NCBI RefSeq assembly: GCF_900231165.1
Contig: NZ_LT960614.1
Coordinates: 990,550-1,054,549, forward strand
Direction: 5' to 3'
Source of the DNA: Hartmannibacter diazotrophicus
GTDB lineage: Bacteria; Pseudomonadota; Alphaproteobacteria; Rhizobiales; Pleomorphomonadaceae
DNA: 64,000 nucleotides
Below are positions 16,520 through 25,976 of the stretch, one piece after another (the first letter of the stretch is position 1; each line of letters starts with the position of its first letter). Made by a program: the position numbers and the translations under genes. The notes below the pieces were generated by a model, which did no database searches, had not been told where the DNA came from, and saw only the letters and a list, made by a program, of their open reading frames with translations.

Positions 16520-17752
16520 TTAGTGGCCTGAAAACACCAGGATCTGGAAGGGCATGAACAGGGACCTCAGCCGCAGACCGGCTGCATGGACGACGCCCAC
16601 CGTGTCGATCGTGTGGTAGACGAGGGACGTCAGGAAGTCGGCATCGCCCGACGCCAGCTGGGCGTGGTGGCTGGTATAGGCATTTCCCAGACACTGGCTG
16701 CCGGGAGGAATGTCGTCCGTCGTCCCCTCGAACAGCGGCTCCATGTAGACCGTGATGGTGCCGGGAGCCTGTCTGACCCGCGAATCCAGCAGTTGATCGG
16801 TCGGACGGACCTGACCCGTCGCGATGACGTCCTGGATCTGCGTGATGACCATCGGGATGACCGTGAAGGGTTTGGACGCGCAAGAGATCTCGGCAACCAT
16901 CCCCGGCTTGAGGACCTGCGTCGAAATCTGCTCGAATCCCGCAACGAAACGTCCCCGTCCCGCAAAGTCCGGCACGAGAAGGCCAGCGGGCCGCATGATG
17001 GCACTGACATAGTCGCCGGGCTGAAGTGCGAACTGCTCCAGAGTTCCGCTGACGCCGGCATAGACCCTTGTCTTGGCAAGCGCGATGTTCGCCTGATCCA
17101 GCGCCGCCTCGGCGCTCGCCTTCTGCGCTGGCAGGAGCGTGGTGATCTTGGCCTCGACGGCGGCCTTGTTGGCGATGGCCGCGTTGAGCGAACCCTCGCG
17201 GCTGGCAAGCTGGTTGCGCAGCCGGTCGACCTCGCTCTGGCTGACCACGCTGCTGTTGCGGCTGACGAGATCCTCGGCGCGGCGAAGCTCGCTGCGGGCC
17301 TGTTCCAGAGCGCCCTCGGCCTCGGTCACCAGACCGTCCGCCGAGGCAAGCTCGGACTGCGCGACAGTGATCGAGGCGTCGATTTCCTCCACCTGCCGCT
17401 GGGCCGTCTCGGCGGCGGCGCGCTGCAGGGAATCGTCGAGCCGGAAGAGTAGTTGCCCCGCCTCGACCCGCTGGTTGTTTTGCACGGCGACCTCTGCGAC
17501 CCGCCCGCCGCTTTCCGGAAGGATCGTGACGGTACGGAAGGCCGACGCCACGTTGGAGGTCGAGGGATGGTAGTAGAAGACGACCGTCAGGATGCAGATC
17601 GTCAGGAGGGCGCAGGCGCTGAGGCCCCAGCGCAATTCGTACCAGATCGAGAAGAGCGTCAGTTCGCGTCCCCACTCCTTCTTCTGGACACGGCGCCGGT
17701 AGAGATAATCCGGCAGGATGGTGATCATCGAGCAGAGAAGGAACTCAAACAC
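16520..17752 (-). CDS. HlyD-family membrane-fusion protein (YibH-like)
   Basis: 410 residues. One N-terminal membrane helix (LRWGLSACALLTICILTVVFYY) is followed by the biotinyl-lipoyl-like half motif GGRVAEVAVQNNQRVEAGQLLFRLDDS, then a long alpha-helical coiled coil (about residues 105-240, rich in Ala/Glu/Gln/Arg heptads), then the second lipoyl half (VSGTLEQFALQPGDYVSAI) and a beta-barrel domain. This is a periplasmic adaptor of secretion or efflux systems. The start is the GTG at 17752, with GGAGGG upstream, overlapping the preceding small membrane gene by 8 nt. No ABC or RND partner is adjacent; the pair resembles E. coli yibI-yibH. Substrate unknown. Confidence 0.85.
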   Translation of the reverse strand: MFEFLLCSMITILPDYLYRRRVQKKEWGRELTLFSIWYELRWGLSACALLTICILTVVFYYHPSTSNVASAFRTVTILPESGGRVAEVAVQNNQRVEAGQLLFRLDDSLQRAAAETAQRQVEEIDASITVAQSELASADGLVTEAEGALEQARSELRRAEDLVSRNSSVVSQSEVDRLRNQLASREGSLNAAIANKAAVEAKITTLLPAQKASAEAALDQANIALAKTRVYAGVSGTLEQFALQPGDYVSAIMRPAGLLVPDFAGRGRFVAGFEQISTQVLKPGMVAEISCASKPFTVIPMVITQIQDVIATGQVRPTDQLLDSRVRQAPGTITVYMEPLFEGTTDDIPPGSQCLGNAYTSHHAQLASGDADFLTSLVYHTIDTVGVVHAAGLRLRSLFMPFQILVFSGH

Positions 17753-18203
17753 GGTCGTTACCCTCCACCGGAGCGGGGTCGGCCTGCGCGACGGGCGCTT
17801 CTTCGACGACGACGACGGTGACGCCGTCAGCCGCCTGGACCGTCGCGACAGCCGGAGCGTCGGTGGCGGCCTGCCGGGCAAGCGAGTCAGCGATCGACTG
17901 GAGGGGCGTGGTGAAATCGGGGAACTTGATCGCCGCGAGCAGCAGGGCGATCACCCAGAAGAGATTGTTGTGGGTGAACAAGGCGAGAAGGGCGAGGATG
18001 CCGACCAGCTGGAGCTGGGCCGGGCTGGTTCCGTGCGCCAGCTTCTCCGGAAGGGAATGGATCGTGAAGTAGAGATTCCCCAGGAAAAGCAGTCCGGCGA
18101 ACAGAGCAATCGCCAGGCCGACCAGAAGCCAGTCTGTCCCGCCGGGTGCCACAATGAACGGTGGAAGATTGTGAAGGATCTCTTCACGTGAAATGTCCGG
18201 CAT
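17745..18203 (-). CDS. Small inner-membrane protein partnered with fusion protein (YibI/DUF3302-like)
   Basis: 152 residues with two strong membrane segments, WLLVGLAIALFAGLLFLGNLYF and LQLVGILALLALFTHNNLFW, separated by a short HSLPEKLAHG loop, and a roughly 50-residue acidic Ala/Val-rich tail. Its layout and position immediately before an HlyD-type protein, overlapping by 8 nt, match the yibI-yibH and yiaW-yiaV pairs (DUF3302). I rely on this context more than on sequence identity. The Met at 18203 is chosen because GGGGGG stands 7 nt upstream. Function unknown. Confidence 0.65.
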   Translation of the reverse strand: MPDISREEILHNLPPFIVAPGGTDWLLVGLAIALFAGLLFLGNLYFTIHSLPEKLAHGTSPAQLQLVGILALLALFTHNNLFWVIALLLAAIKFPDFTTPLQSIADSLARQAATDAPAVATVQAADGVTVVVVEEAPVAQADPAPVEGNDRV

Positions 18204-18367
18204 CGCATGTCCCCCCATGTGCCTTCTTCGGGGGAAAGATAGCGACGCGGCCGGGTAGAGACTACAGTAATTTCAATTCCTTCTGCATTTTTAGATTGTG
18301 CGGTGCATGGGCAGGCGGGCATCAACGAGCGAATTGAAGCGGACCCAGAGTGCGCAACCGCTGCGTT

Positions 18368-20089
18368 TCAGCGCCCCGAGCGCGACGAAGCGCCTTGCCG
18401 GCTATCCCGAAAGCTCGACCGCGCAAGGAAGATGATCGGGATCATGCCAACGATCACGATCGTCAGCGCCGCGATTGCGCCGTCTTCATAGGTACCGCGC
18501 GCCGCCTCGCCATAGACATAGGTCGCCAGCGTCTCGAAGTTGAACGGGCGCAGCAGCAGCGTGATCGGCAATTCCTTCATGCAGTCGACGAAGACCAGCA
18601 GCGCCGCCGCCGTGATGGCGGGTGCCAGCATCGGGGCATGGATACGCGTCAGCAGCCTGAAATGTCCGCCGCCGAGGCACCGCGCCGCCATGTCGAGGCT
18701 GGGGCTGACCTTGGCAAGGCCGGCCTCGATGCTGCCGAAGGAGATGGCGAGGAAGCGGATGACATAGGCGAGCACCAGCGCGCCGCCGCTGCCCGAAAGG
18801 ATGAGGCCGGTGCGGATGTCGAAATGATCGCGGAAGAAGTCGGCGACGACATTGTCGAAGCTGGCGAGCGGGACGAGCAGGCCCACCGCCAGCACGGTCC
18901 CCGGGATCGTGTAGCCGATTCCGGCAAGGCGCACGAAGGTCCGGGCATTGGGCGAGCGCGAGAAGCGCTGCGCATAGCCGAGCACCAGCCCCAGAACGAT
19001 CGTCACGACCGTTGCCGCCACCGCCGCCGCCATCGTGTTCCCGATCCAGATGCCAAGGTCCGCCGGTAGCCCGAATTCGGTGAAACGATGCCAGGCGGCA
19101 TAGACGAGGTAGCTCGCCGGAATGCCGAAGCCGAGAAAAACGGGCAGGGCGCAGGCGGCCGTCGCGAGCAGTCCTCTCCAGCCGTGAAGATCCGCCGGCA
19201 CGATCTGGTGCTGCCGGCCGGCCCGTCCCACGAAGCGCTGCCGCTCCCGGGCGGCGTGCTCGACGAAGATCAGCAGGAGCACGATCGTCAGCATCAGGAG
19301 CGCGATCTGCGCCGCGCCCTCGATGGAGGAGCGCGTGACCCAAGTCGTGTAGATGGCGACGGTCAGCGTGCGCACGCCGAGGAATTCCGAAGCGCCGATG
19401 TCGTTCAGCGCCTCCATGAGCGCCAGCGACGTGCCGACCGCGATGGCCGGCCGGGCCAGCGGCAGCGCCACGGAAAAGAAACTGCGGGCCGGTCCGGCGC
19501 CGAGGGTGCGCGCCACCTCGATCACCGTCGGCGACTGCATCATGAAGAGCGCCCGGACCGGGAGGTAGACATAAGGGTAGAGGACGAAGCCGAGCAGGAC
19601 GATCGCCCCGCCGAGGGAGCGGATCTCCGGGAACCAGAGATCACGCGGATTGGTGATGCCGAGGATCGCCCTGATCGTCGACTGCACCGGTCCCACCGGA
19701 TGCATCACGTCGAGATAGGCGTAGGCGACGATGTAGCTGGGCACGGCGAGCGGCAGCAGCAGGGCCCATTCCAGGATGCGACGGCCGGGAAAGCGGAAGT
19801 TGGCGATCAGCCAGGCAGCCCCGACACCGATGCAGGCCACCATGGCTCCGACGCCGAGGAGCAGCAGGACGCTGGTCCTCACCGCCACCGGAATGACGTT
19901 GCGAATGAGATGCGGCCAGAGATCTCCGGAGCCCTGAAGGGCAAAGTAGACGAGCCCCGCGACGGGCAACGCGACCAGCGCGATCACGCAGATTGTCAGG
20001 GCGCCGAGAAACCCCATCCGCGAGCGCGGCGCCGGATAGCGGGCGCCGGGCCTTGCGGATGAGGAAGAGGCGGGGGAGGCGGCGGTCAT
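18368..20089 (-). CDS. Ferric iron ABC transporter permease (FbpB/AfuB type, fused double domain)
   Basis: 573-residue membrane protein made of two binding-protein-dependent permease halves. Each half has about six helices and an EAA-like loop: EVARTLGAGPARSFFSVALPL in the first, MAARCLGGGHFRLLTRIHAPM in the second. Such double permeases serve Fe3+ (FbpB/SfuB) or thiamine uptake; the adjacent FutA/FbpA-type binding protein favours iron. The start is uncertain: an ATG at 20089 or a GTG at 20128. It lies 46 bp after the binding-protein gene, in the same transcript. No ATPase gene is next to it, so the ATPase must be encoded elsewhere. Confidence 0.88.
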   Translation of the reverse strand: MTAASPASSSSARPGARYPAPRSRMGFLGALTICVIALVALPVAGLVYFALQGSGDLWPHLIRNVIPVAVRTSVLLLLGVGAMVACIGVGAAWLIANFRFPGRRILEWALLLPLAVPSYIVAYAYLDVMHPVGPVQSTIRAILGITNPRDLWFPEIRSLGGAIVLLGFVLYPYVYLPVRALFMMQSPTVIEVARTLGAGPARSFFSVALPLARPAIAVGTSLALMEALNDIGASEFLGVRTLTVAIYTTWVTRSSIEGAAQIALLMLTIVLLLIFVEHAARERQRFVGRAGRQHQIVPADLHGWRGLLATAACALPVFLGFGIPASYLVYAAWHRFTEFGLPADLGIWIGNTMAAAVAATVVTIVLGLVLGYAQRFSRSPNARTFVRLAGIGYTIPGTVLAVGLLVPLASFDNVVADFFRDHFDIRTGLILSGSGGALVLAYVIRFLAISFGSIEAGLAKVSPSLDMAARCLGGGHFRLLTRIHAPMLAPAITAAALLVFVDCMKELPITLLLRPFNFETLATYVYGEAARGTYEDGAIAALTIVIVGMIPIIFLARSSFRDSRQGASSRSGR

Positions 20090-20135
20090 GGCGCGCGGCT
20101 TGCGGTCACTGTCTGCGGCAGCCCCCACTCCGGTC

Positions 20136-21164
20136 TCAGTTGTCGAAGCCCACTTCGTCGACCATCAGGCTGGCGTCCTTGCGGTGGGCGCCGATGTCGG
20201 TGAGCGGAAGCGGATCGATCTTGAGGTCGCCGAGTTCGGCGATGAGCGGATCGACCGGCGCGCCGGGTTTGACCGGATATTCGAAGTTGCTCTCCGCATA
20301 GAGCTTCTGCGCCTCGTCCGAGGCCATGAAGTCGAGCAGTGCCAGCGCGTTCTCGCGGTTGGGGGCGTGCTTCGCCATCGCGATACCGGAGACGTTCACA
20401 TGCGTGCCAAGCCCGTCCTTGAAGGTCGGAAGGATCACGCGGATGGCGTTGCCCCAGGCCTTCTGCTCCTCGCCGCCCGCGCCCGAACGCATCAGGCCGA
20501 CATAGTAGGAGTTGCCGACGCCGACATCGCAGATGCCGGCCAGGATATCGCGGGCGACGTCGCGGTCGCCGCCGCCGGGCGTGCGCGCAAGGTTCGCCTT
20601 CACGCCTTCGAGCCAAGTCCGCGTGGCGTCCTCGCCGTCCTTGGCGATCATCGCGGCGATAAGGGAGGTGTTGTAGGGATGCTGGCCCGAGCGGATGCAG
20701 ACCTTGCCCTTCCACTTCGGATCGGCGAGGTCCTCATAGGTCATCGCGGTCGCGTCGACGCGGTCCTTCGAGACGTAGATCACCCGCGCGCGCATGGAAA
20801 AGGCGAACCACTGTCCATCCTTGTCGCGAAGGTTGGCGGGCACCGCGTCGTCGAGCTCTTCCTGATGCACCGGCTGGGTCAGGCCGCGGTCGACGAACTC
20901 CATGAGATTGCCGTAGTCGACCACGGACAGAAGGTCGGCCGGCGAGTTCTCGCCCTCGGCCGCAACGCGCTGGGCGAGGCCTTCCTTGACGAAGACCGTG
21001 TTGACGCGGATGCCGGTCTCCTTGGTGAACTCCTGCAGCAGGGGCTGGATCAGGCCGGGCTCCCGGCTCGTGTAGATATTGACTTCGCCCGGCTCGGCGG
21101 CAAGGGCGGGAGCGGCGCTCCAGCAGATGAGGCTGGCGAACGTCGCAAGGCTGGCAATCTTCAT
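20136..21164 (-). CDS. Fe3+ ABC transporter periplasmic binding protein
   Basis: 342 residues. The signal peptide MKIASLATFASLICWSAAPALAA is cleaved near residue 23; the mature chain starts with VNIYTSREPGLIQPLLQEFT, the hallmark of FutA/FbpA/AfuA ferric-binding proteins. The paired tyrosines of the C-terminal lobe are visible in GVGNSYYVGLM, as in class-C ferric-binding proteins. The ATG at 21164 has TTGGAG upstream. A near-consensus sigma-70 promoter lies at 21251-21278 and a dyad at 21306-21325. It pairs with the downstream double permease. Confidence 0.9.
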   Translation of the reverse strand: MKIASLATFASLICWSAAPALAAEPGEVNIYTSREPGLIQPLLQEFTKETGIRVNTVFVKEGLAQRVAAEGENSPADLLSVVDYGNLMEFVDRGLTQPVHQEELDDAVPANLRDKDGQWFAFSMRARVIYVSKDRVDATAMTYEDLADPKWKGKVCIRSGQHPYNTSLIAAMIAKDGEDATRTWLEGVKANLARTPGGGDRDVARDILAGICDVGVGNSYYVGLMRSGAGGEEQKAWGNAIRVILPTFKDGLGTHVNVSGIAMAKHAPNRENALALLDFMASDEAQKLYAESNFEYPVKPGAPVDPLIAELGDLKIDPLPLTDIGAHRKDASLMVDEVGFDN

Positions 21165-21250
21165 CACGCGTTTTCTCCAATCGGCAGGGTTCAAGGCCCT
21201 GTCATCGGGTCATCGGCGCGTGGCCTCCAGCCGTGCGCCATCTCTCGGGA

Positions 21251-21278
21251 ACTATAGGAAGGGGCAAGGGGCTGTCAA
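21251..21278 (-). promoter_or_regulatory. Sigma-70 promoter of the iron-binding-protein gene
   Basis: On the minus strand, TTGACA (21273-21278) and TATAGT (21251-21256) are separated by 16 bp, about 90 bp upstream of the ferric binding-protein start. This is one of the best -35/-10 matches in the window. Confidence 0.75.
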
Positions 21279-21305
21279 TTCTTTTGGCTTTGATTTCAAT
21301 GACTT

Positions 21306-21325
21306 GTTTTGGAATCGTCCAAAAC
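21306..21325. promoter_or_regulatory. Candidate iron-regulator operator (8-bp dyad)
   Basis: GTTTTGGA-ATCG-TCCAAAAC is a perfect dyad with 8-bp arms, 28 bp upstream of the -35 box of the ferric-uptake promoter, in an AT-rich stretch. Rhizobial iron genes are controlled by RirA, Irr or Fur/Mur, but this dyad does not clearly match the consensus of any that I remember. Confidence 0.5.
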
Positions 21326-21523
21326 TGCGCTGAAATAGTCATGTTTTTCAGCGGTTTGCCCGGGCTTCAGCAGAATTGCGTAGGGCGGGGCGCGGCAGCC
21401 CCGGGATCGGGACCCGCTTTTCCCGGCCTGGTCATTCCGGCAGGCGAAAACGCGGCCGGACAGACCCGGAAAATGGCTCGCCCGGCTTGAAAGATCGGGC
21501 GCGATCTCGCCGCGCCCGATGAC

Positions 21524-24500
21524 CTATTCCGCCAGCACCCGCGTCGACGGGAAGGTGATCTCCACGAGCGTTCCCTGTCCAGGCGCGCTCTCGATGCGGA
21601 AATGCGCGCGGTTGGCTTCGACGAGCGCCTTGGTCAGCGGCAGCCCGAGCCCGGTGCCGGATCCGCTGCGCGCGGTGTGCAACTGACGGAAGGGCTCCAG
21701 CGCCTTCTGGATTTCGGCCGCGCTCATGCCATCGCCGGTGTCGCGCACACGCACGGCCACTTCCCCCGTGTCGTCGTAGATCGTCGAGACGATCACCTGT
21801 CCGCTCTGGGGCGTGAACTTGATGGCGTTGGAGAGGAGGTTCAGCACGATCTGACGGACCGAACGCTCGTCGGCGACGACATGCGGCACGGTGCTGGAAA
21901 GGCTGGTGCGGATGATGATGCGCTCGCGGTTGGCCTGCGGCTGCATCAGCGCCACGCAATCACGCAGGATGTCGTTGATCGAGACGGCGGTGAAGGAGAG
22001 GTCCATTTTGCCGGCCTCGATTTTGGACAGATCGAGCAGATCGTTGACGAGGCTCATGATATGGGTGCCGGAAAGGCGGATGTCGCGCAGGTATTCCTTG
22101 TAGCGCTCGTTTCCGACCGGGCCGAACCGCTCTTCCATCATCACCTCGGAGAAGCCGATGATGGCGTTGAGCGGCGTGCGGATTTCATGGCTCATCTTGG
22201 CCAGGAATTCCGACTTCTGCGAGGAGGCCGTTTCTGCCTGCCGCTTGGCCGAGGTCAGTTCCTCCTCAACGCGCTTCCAGTGGGTGATGTCGCGCAGCAC
22301 CGCGCAGAACTTGTCGGCGCCGACCCGGCCCATGGTCATGAACAGCGGAATGTAGCCGCCGCTGCCGACGGTGCCGATGACCTCGCGCCCGTCGTTGAGC
22401 ACGCTCGCCACGCCATTGCGGGCCAGCCCGTCGAGATAGTCGAGCGCGCTGCGATGGCTCTCCGGCGCGAGGATGTCGACGAGGCGGCGGCCGATGATGT
22501 TGGCCTTCTCCTGACCGAAGAGGGCTTCCGCCGAGCGGTTGCAGTTCAGGATCTCGCCCTGACCGTCGATCACCAGCACGCCGTCGGTCGCCGTGTCGAG
22601 GATGGCGTCGAGTTCGCCGATGCGCGTTTCCGCGTCGAGGGTGCGCTGGAGCAGGGCCTCGCTGGCACTGTCCTGCGAGGCCTCGGCGGTGGGCGCAACA
22701 GGCGAGGGGGCCGGGGCTTCGACAGCCTTCTCGCCGTTGGCCTCGGCGGAAGAAGCCCGCCGGTCGAAGACCATCATGGAGGCCGGCGCGCCATTGTGCT
22801 GGATCTTGTGGATCGTCACATTGACGGCGATTTCCTGGTTCTTGGCGACCCGCAGCTTGATCGGGTTGCCGGCGGTCGTGAACACGTCGTCGGTGATCAC
22901 CGCGTCGATGCCGCCGGCAGCCTCGAAGTCGGCCCGGCTGTCATAGCCGCACAGCGCGAGGAAGGCGCTGTTCATCGAGATCAGGTTGCCGTCCTTGAAG
23001 ATCGCCAGCGCAACCGGCAGGCGTTCGATGACGGAGACGTCGAGCGTCGCACCGGAAGGGGCATTGGCGGCGCGGGCATTCCTTGCGACCGTCGTGGTCG
23101 TGTAGCCGGTGGCGCGTTGCGTCGGCGCGGGCGCCTCGTCTTCCCCGGTCGGGCCTTCGTAGCGGGCTCCGAGTGCCTCGGCGATCTGCCGGAAGGCCTC
23201 GCGCTCCGGACGCGACAGTTGCTTGCCGTCCGTCATCGGCACGGGCACGGGGCGGGCGATCATCGGCGAGGGGATGACCTTTGCCGAGGGAGCTTGCTGC
23301 TGGACGAGAGCAGGCCTTGCCGCGGTCACGGCCGGCGTGCTGGTGCTCGCGGGGGCCGGGGCACCACGCGCGTCGTCGTCGCTCTCGACGGCGGACGGGC
23401 GGCTGTCAGCGGAAGCGTCAGCCTCCGGTGCGGAGGAGGTTGCCTCCCCGTCCGCCGGCCGTTCTTCCGGCGCGTCGCCCGGCACCACACTCACAGTTTC
23501 CACAGGGGTTCCAGTGTCGCTTTCACCGGCATTGCCTTTGCCGGCGGCACGGATTGCCGATCGCGCATCGTCAAGGCTGATCGGCATCGAGCCGAGGAAA
23601 AAGTCCGGCTGTGTCGAGGTGGCGCTCTCGCCTCCAGCAGCGGGCTGAGGCATGTCCGGCGCATCGTCGGCATCGCTTGCCGGTGCACCGATGCCCTCGT
23701 CGGTCGCTGCGGCAGCCTCCGTGTCGGCGGTCCCGATCAGGGACGCCGGTTCGGATGTCGCGGGGTCCTCGGGAGTGAGCGTAATGTCCTCGACTGCCTC
23801 GTCGGGCGCGAAGACGACGTCGGGCGGCAGTGCCTCGACCATGCCTTCGGTCGCACTCATGGCTTCGTCCGCACTCGCGGCCTCGTTGGAAGCGTCGAGT
23901 TCGGCGACGGTCTCAGGCGCAATCTCGTCGACGACGGCCTGCCCGGTTTCCTCCGTCTCGGCGCCAGCCACTTCTGCGGGCGCGTCTTCTTCTATCGACT
24001 CGGCCGACACGAATGCCTCCGGAGCCGGCGTCTCGTCGACGGCCAACTCCTCGGACATGGCGAGGTCCTGCTGTGCGATGGCTTCGGATGCCTCGCTCGT
24101 CATGTCGGCGGCGTCAGTCGGGCTTGCGATCTCCGCCAGCGCGCTGCCGGCCTCGTCTACCAGGTTCTCGGCCGCTTCGGGCTCCGTTGTTTCAGGCGTC
24201 GTTGCCGGGATCGTCGTCGGAACGATCACGCCATCGGTCGCGAATGTCTCGCCGGTCCGGCAAATGCCGAAGCCGCGGTAGCCACGGAAGCTGCGATCAC
24301 GGCCGAAGACCGGCATGCCGGAAAGACCGACGGTGACGGCGAAATCGGCATCCTGGACCGGCCAGCGGACGGTCGCACCCGTGAAGGTGTCGCGCCGCCC
24401 GAGGGCCTTGGTGACCTTGCCCTCCGCATCGAGCCTCAGGCGCTCCGCCGCCTCGTCCCAGCTCTCGCCGAGGGACGGGCTCGCGAGGGGGCCGATCGTT

Positions 24501-25840
24501 TCGGCAAGCTCGGGTGACACGAAGCCGAAGCGGGTGGCCTCATCGAGTTCGAAGACGAAGCGGACGGGCCGGTCGTGGGCGGCGAAGGCAAAGGGGGCAG
24601 AGGAAGCAGTCTCCAGACCGCCGGCATCCACGGCGCCCGTCCCGGTGTCGTCCGTCGGCGCAACGTCTTCAGAAGGTATGTCGGCGACCTGGTCCGCCTC
24701 GGCGGCAAGCGCGGCCGCGGTCTCGGCATCGTCCAGACCTTCGACAGGCTCCAGGACCGGGCTTTCAGCCTCCGGCGCGGCCTCGAATGCGCTGTCCTCG
24801 GCGATCTGCTCCGCTGCGTTCTCGGCCGGAAGCTCGGCCTCGACGGTCTCCCCGATACGGTCCTCGGCCTCGACGGGCGCCGAGGCCTCCGACGGGAGAA
24901 TCTCCGCCGCGGGCTGCTCGTCCGGTTGCGCATGGCCGCCGAGGTCGTCCGCCACGTTGTCGACACTGAAAGGCAGTGCGTCGTCCGAAAGAGTGGCTGC
25001 TGCCACTTCGATGGCGATGTCCTGAGCGTCTTCGTCGCCGGTGAACTGGTCCGCCTCGGCAAGGGAAACGTCGGCGACGTCGGCTGGGCCGGATGCCTCG
25101 GCATCGACCATCTCGGTCGACGCGGGCACAGCGGTCTCTTCTGCCGGCATGGCGCCACTGGCGAATGCGGCGGCGTCTTCGGCTGCCGCTTCCGCGGGGG
25201 CGTCGATGTCGCCGGCCTCGATGATCTGAGCGGGGACCTCCGCGGCAGGCTCATCGACGTCGGGAGCCACTTCCACCGTTGCTTCGGTCCCACCGATGTC
25301 GGCCGGAGCCTCGTCGACGGCCGGTACCACATCGATTGCGGCACTCTCGTCTTCGGGCAAAATGGCGGCGGCCGCATCCGGCCAGGTTTCGGGCACGCTA
25401 TCGGTCGCAAGGAACGTCGCCAGACGGTTTTCCGCCTCTGCCGCGCTGCCGCCAAATGCCGGGCCGTCGAGCATCGTGACAAGCAGGGCCTTTTGCGCCG
25501 ATCCGTCCGGCGCCGCCAGCTTCAGGGACTTGACCTGGCAGGTGTAAGGCATGGCCCGGAAGCGGCCCGGAAAGCGCAGCTTCTCAAGGCGCGCCGCTCC
25601 TTCCGCCAGATTGCCGGCAAGCAGGCCCGCGCGGGTGACGAAGGGCTGGTCCGGTGAAAAGGTCTGGTTGGCCAGATCGGTCAGGGTCTCGACGCCATGA
25701 AACGACAGTCCGGCCGCGTTGGCCCACAGCACGCGCCGTCCCGTGCGGTCAAGAACGAAAGCGGGGCGAACGTTCGACTTCAAGGGAACCAGGGCCGCAT
25801 CTGAGTTGAGCGTGCGGAACTGATCCGAGCGTTCGACCAT
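21524..25840 (-). CDS. Giant PAS sensor histidine kinase, PleC/DivJ/PdhS type
   Basis: 1438 residues. Order: an N-terminal PAS-like segment (FVLDRTGRRVLWANAAG, about 25-130), an acidic Ala/Glu/Asp/Pro-rich low-complexity region of some 650-700 residues broken near the middle by a second degenerate PAS-like block (FVFELDEATRFGFVSPELAE), a PAS at about 935-1040, a PAS at about 1080-1190, a HisKA domain with His1218 in KMSHEIRTPLNAIIGFSEVM, and a HATPase (NLLSNAIKFTP, GDGMS, GTGLGLPLTK). The kinase core resembles the PleC/DivJ/PdhS family that phosphorylates DivK in the CtrA cell-cycle pathway. No membrane helix is seen. The start at 25840 has CGGAGAG upstream. A CtrA-like box lies 137 bp upstream. 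Confidence 0.85.
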   Translation of the reverse strand: MVERSDQFRTLNSDAALVPLKSNVRPAFVLDRTGRRVLWANAAGLSFHGVETLTDLANQTFSPDQPFVTRAGLLAGNLAEGAARLEKLRFPGRFRAMPYTCQVKSLKLAAPDGSAQKALLVTMLDGPAFGGSAAEAENRLATFLATDSVPETWPDAAAAILPEDESAAIDVVPAVDEAPADIGGTEATVEVAPDVDEPAAEVPAQIIEAGDIDAPAEAAAEDAAAFASGAMPAEETAVPASTEMVDAEASGPADVADVSLAEADQFTGDEDAQDIAIEVAAATLSDDALPFSVDNVADDLGGHAQPDEQPAAEILPSEASAPVEAEDRIGETVEAELPAENAAEQIAEDSAFEAAPEAESPVLEPVEGLDDAETAAALAAEADQVADIPSEDVAPTDDTGTGAVDAGGLETASSAPFAFAAHDRPVRFVFELDEATRFGFVSPELAETIGPLASPSLGESWDEAAERLRLDAEGKVTKALGRRDTFTGATVRWPVQDADFAVTVGLSGMPVFGRDRSFRGYRGFGICRTGETFATDGVIVPTTIPATTPETTEPEAAENLVDEAGSALAEIASPTDAADMTSEASEAIAQQDLAMSEELAVDETPAPEAFVSAESIEEDAPAEVAGAETEETGQAVVDEIAPETVAELDASNEAASADEAMSATEGMVEALPPDVVFAPDEAVEDITLTPEDPATSEPASLIGTADTEAAAATDEGIGAPASDADDAPDMPQPAAGGESATSTQPDFFLGSMPISLDDARSAIRAAGKGNAGESDTGTPVETVSVVPGDAPEERPADGEATSSAPEADASADSRPSAVESDDDARGAPAPASTSTPAVTAARPALVQQQAPSAKVIPSPMIARPVPVPMTDGKQLSRPEREAFRQIAEALGARYEGPTGEDEAPAPTQRATGYTTTTVARNARAANAPSGATLDVSVIERLPVALAIFKDGNLISMNSAFLALCGYDSRADFEAAGGIDAVITDDVFTTAGNPIKLRVAKNQEIAVNVTIHKIQHNGAPASMMVFDRRASSAEANGEKAVEAPAPSPVAPTAEASQDSASEALLQRTLDAETRIGELDAILDTATDGVLVIDGQGEILNCNRSAEALFGQEKANIIGRRLVDILAPESHRSALDYLDGLARNGVASVLNDGREVIGTVGSGGYIPLFMTMGRVGADKFCAVLRDITHWKRVEEELTSAKRQAETASSQKSEFLAKMSHEIRTPLNAIIGFSEVMMEERFGPVGNERYKEYLRDIRLSGTHIMSLVNDLLDLSKIEAGKMDLSFTAVSINDILRDCVALMQPQANRERIIIRTSLSSTVPHVVADERSVRQIVLNLLSNAIKFTPQSGQVIVSTIYDDTGEVAVRVRDTGDGMSAAEIQKALEPFRQLHTARSGSGTGLGLPLTKALVEANRAHFRIESAPGQGTLVEITFPSTRVLAE

Positions 25841-25976
25841 GAGGGCGTCTCTCCGGCATTGGTCCACGTTCGGCGCCGGCGTCCCGTAGGGCAGGCATGC
25901 GAGTCGCGGCAAGGAATTTTCGACGAATCCGATCCCCGGAAGGCGGTGCCTTCCGCAGCCACCGGGAAGCTGATGC

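Noticed and set aside
21602-24517. 971-codon plus-strand reading frame opposite the giant kinase
   Set aside because: It is antisense to a gene with clear PAS and kinase motifs; in GC-rich DNA the opposite frame stays open. Its translation is Arg/Gly-rich and shows no domain.
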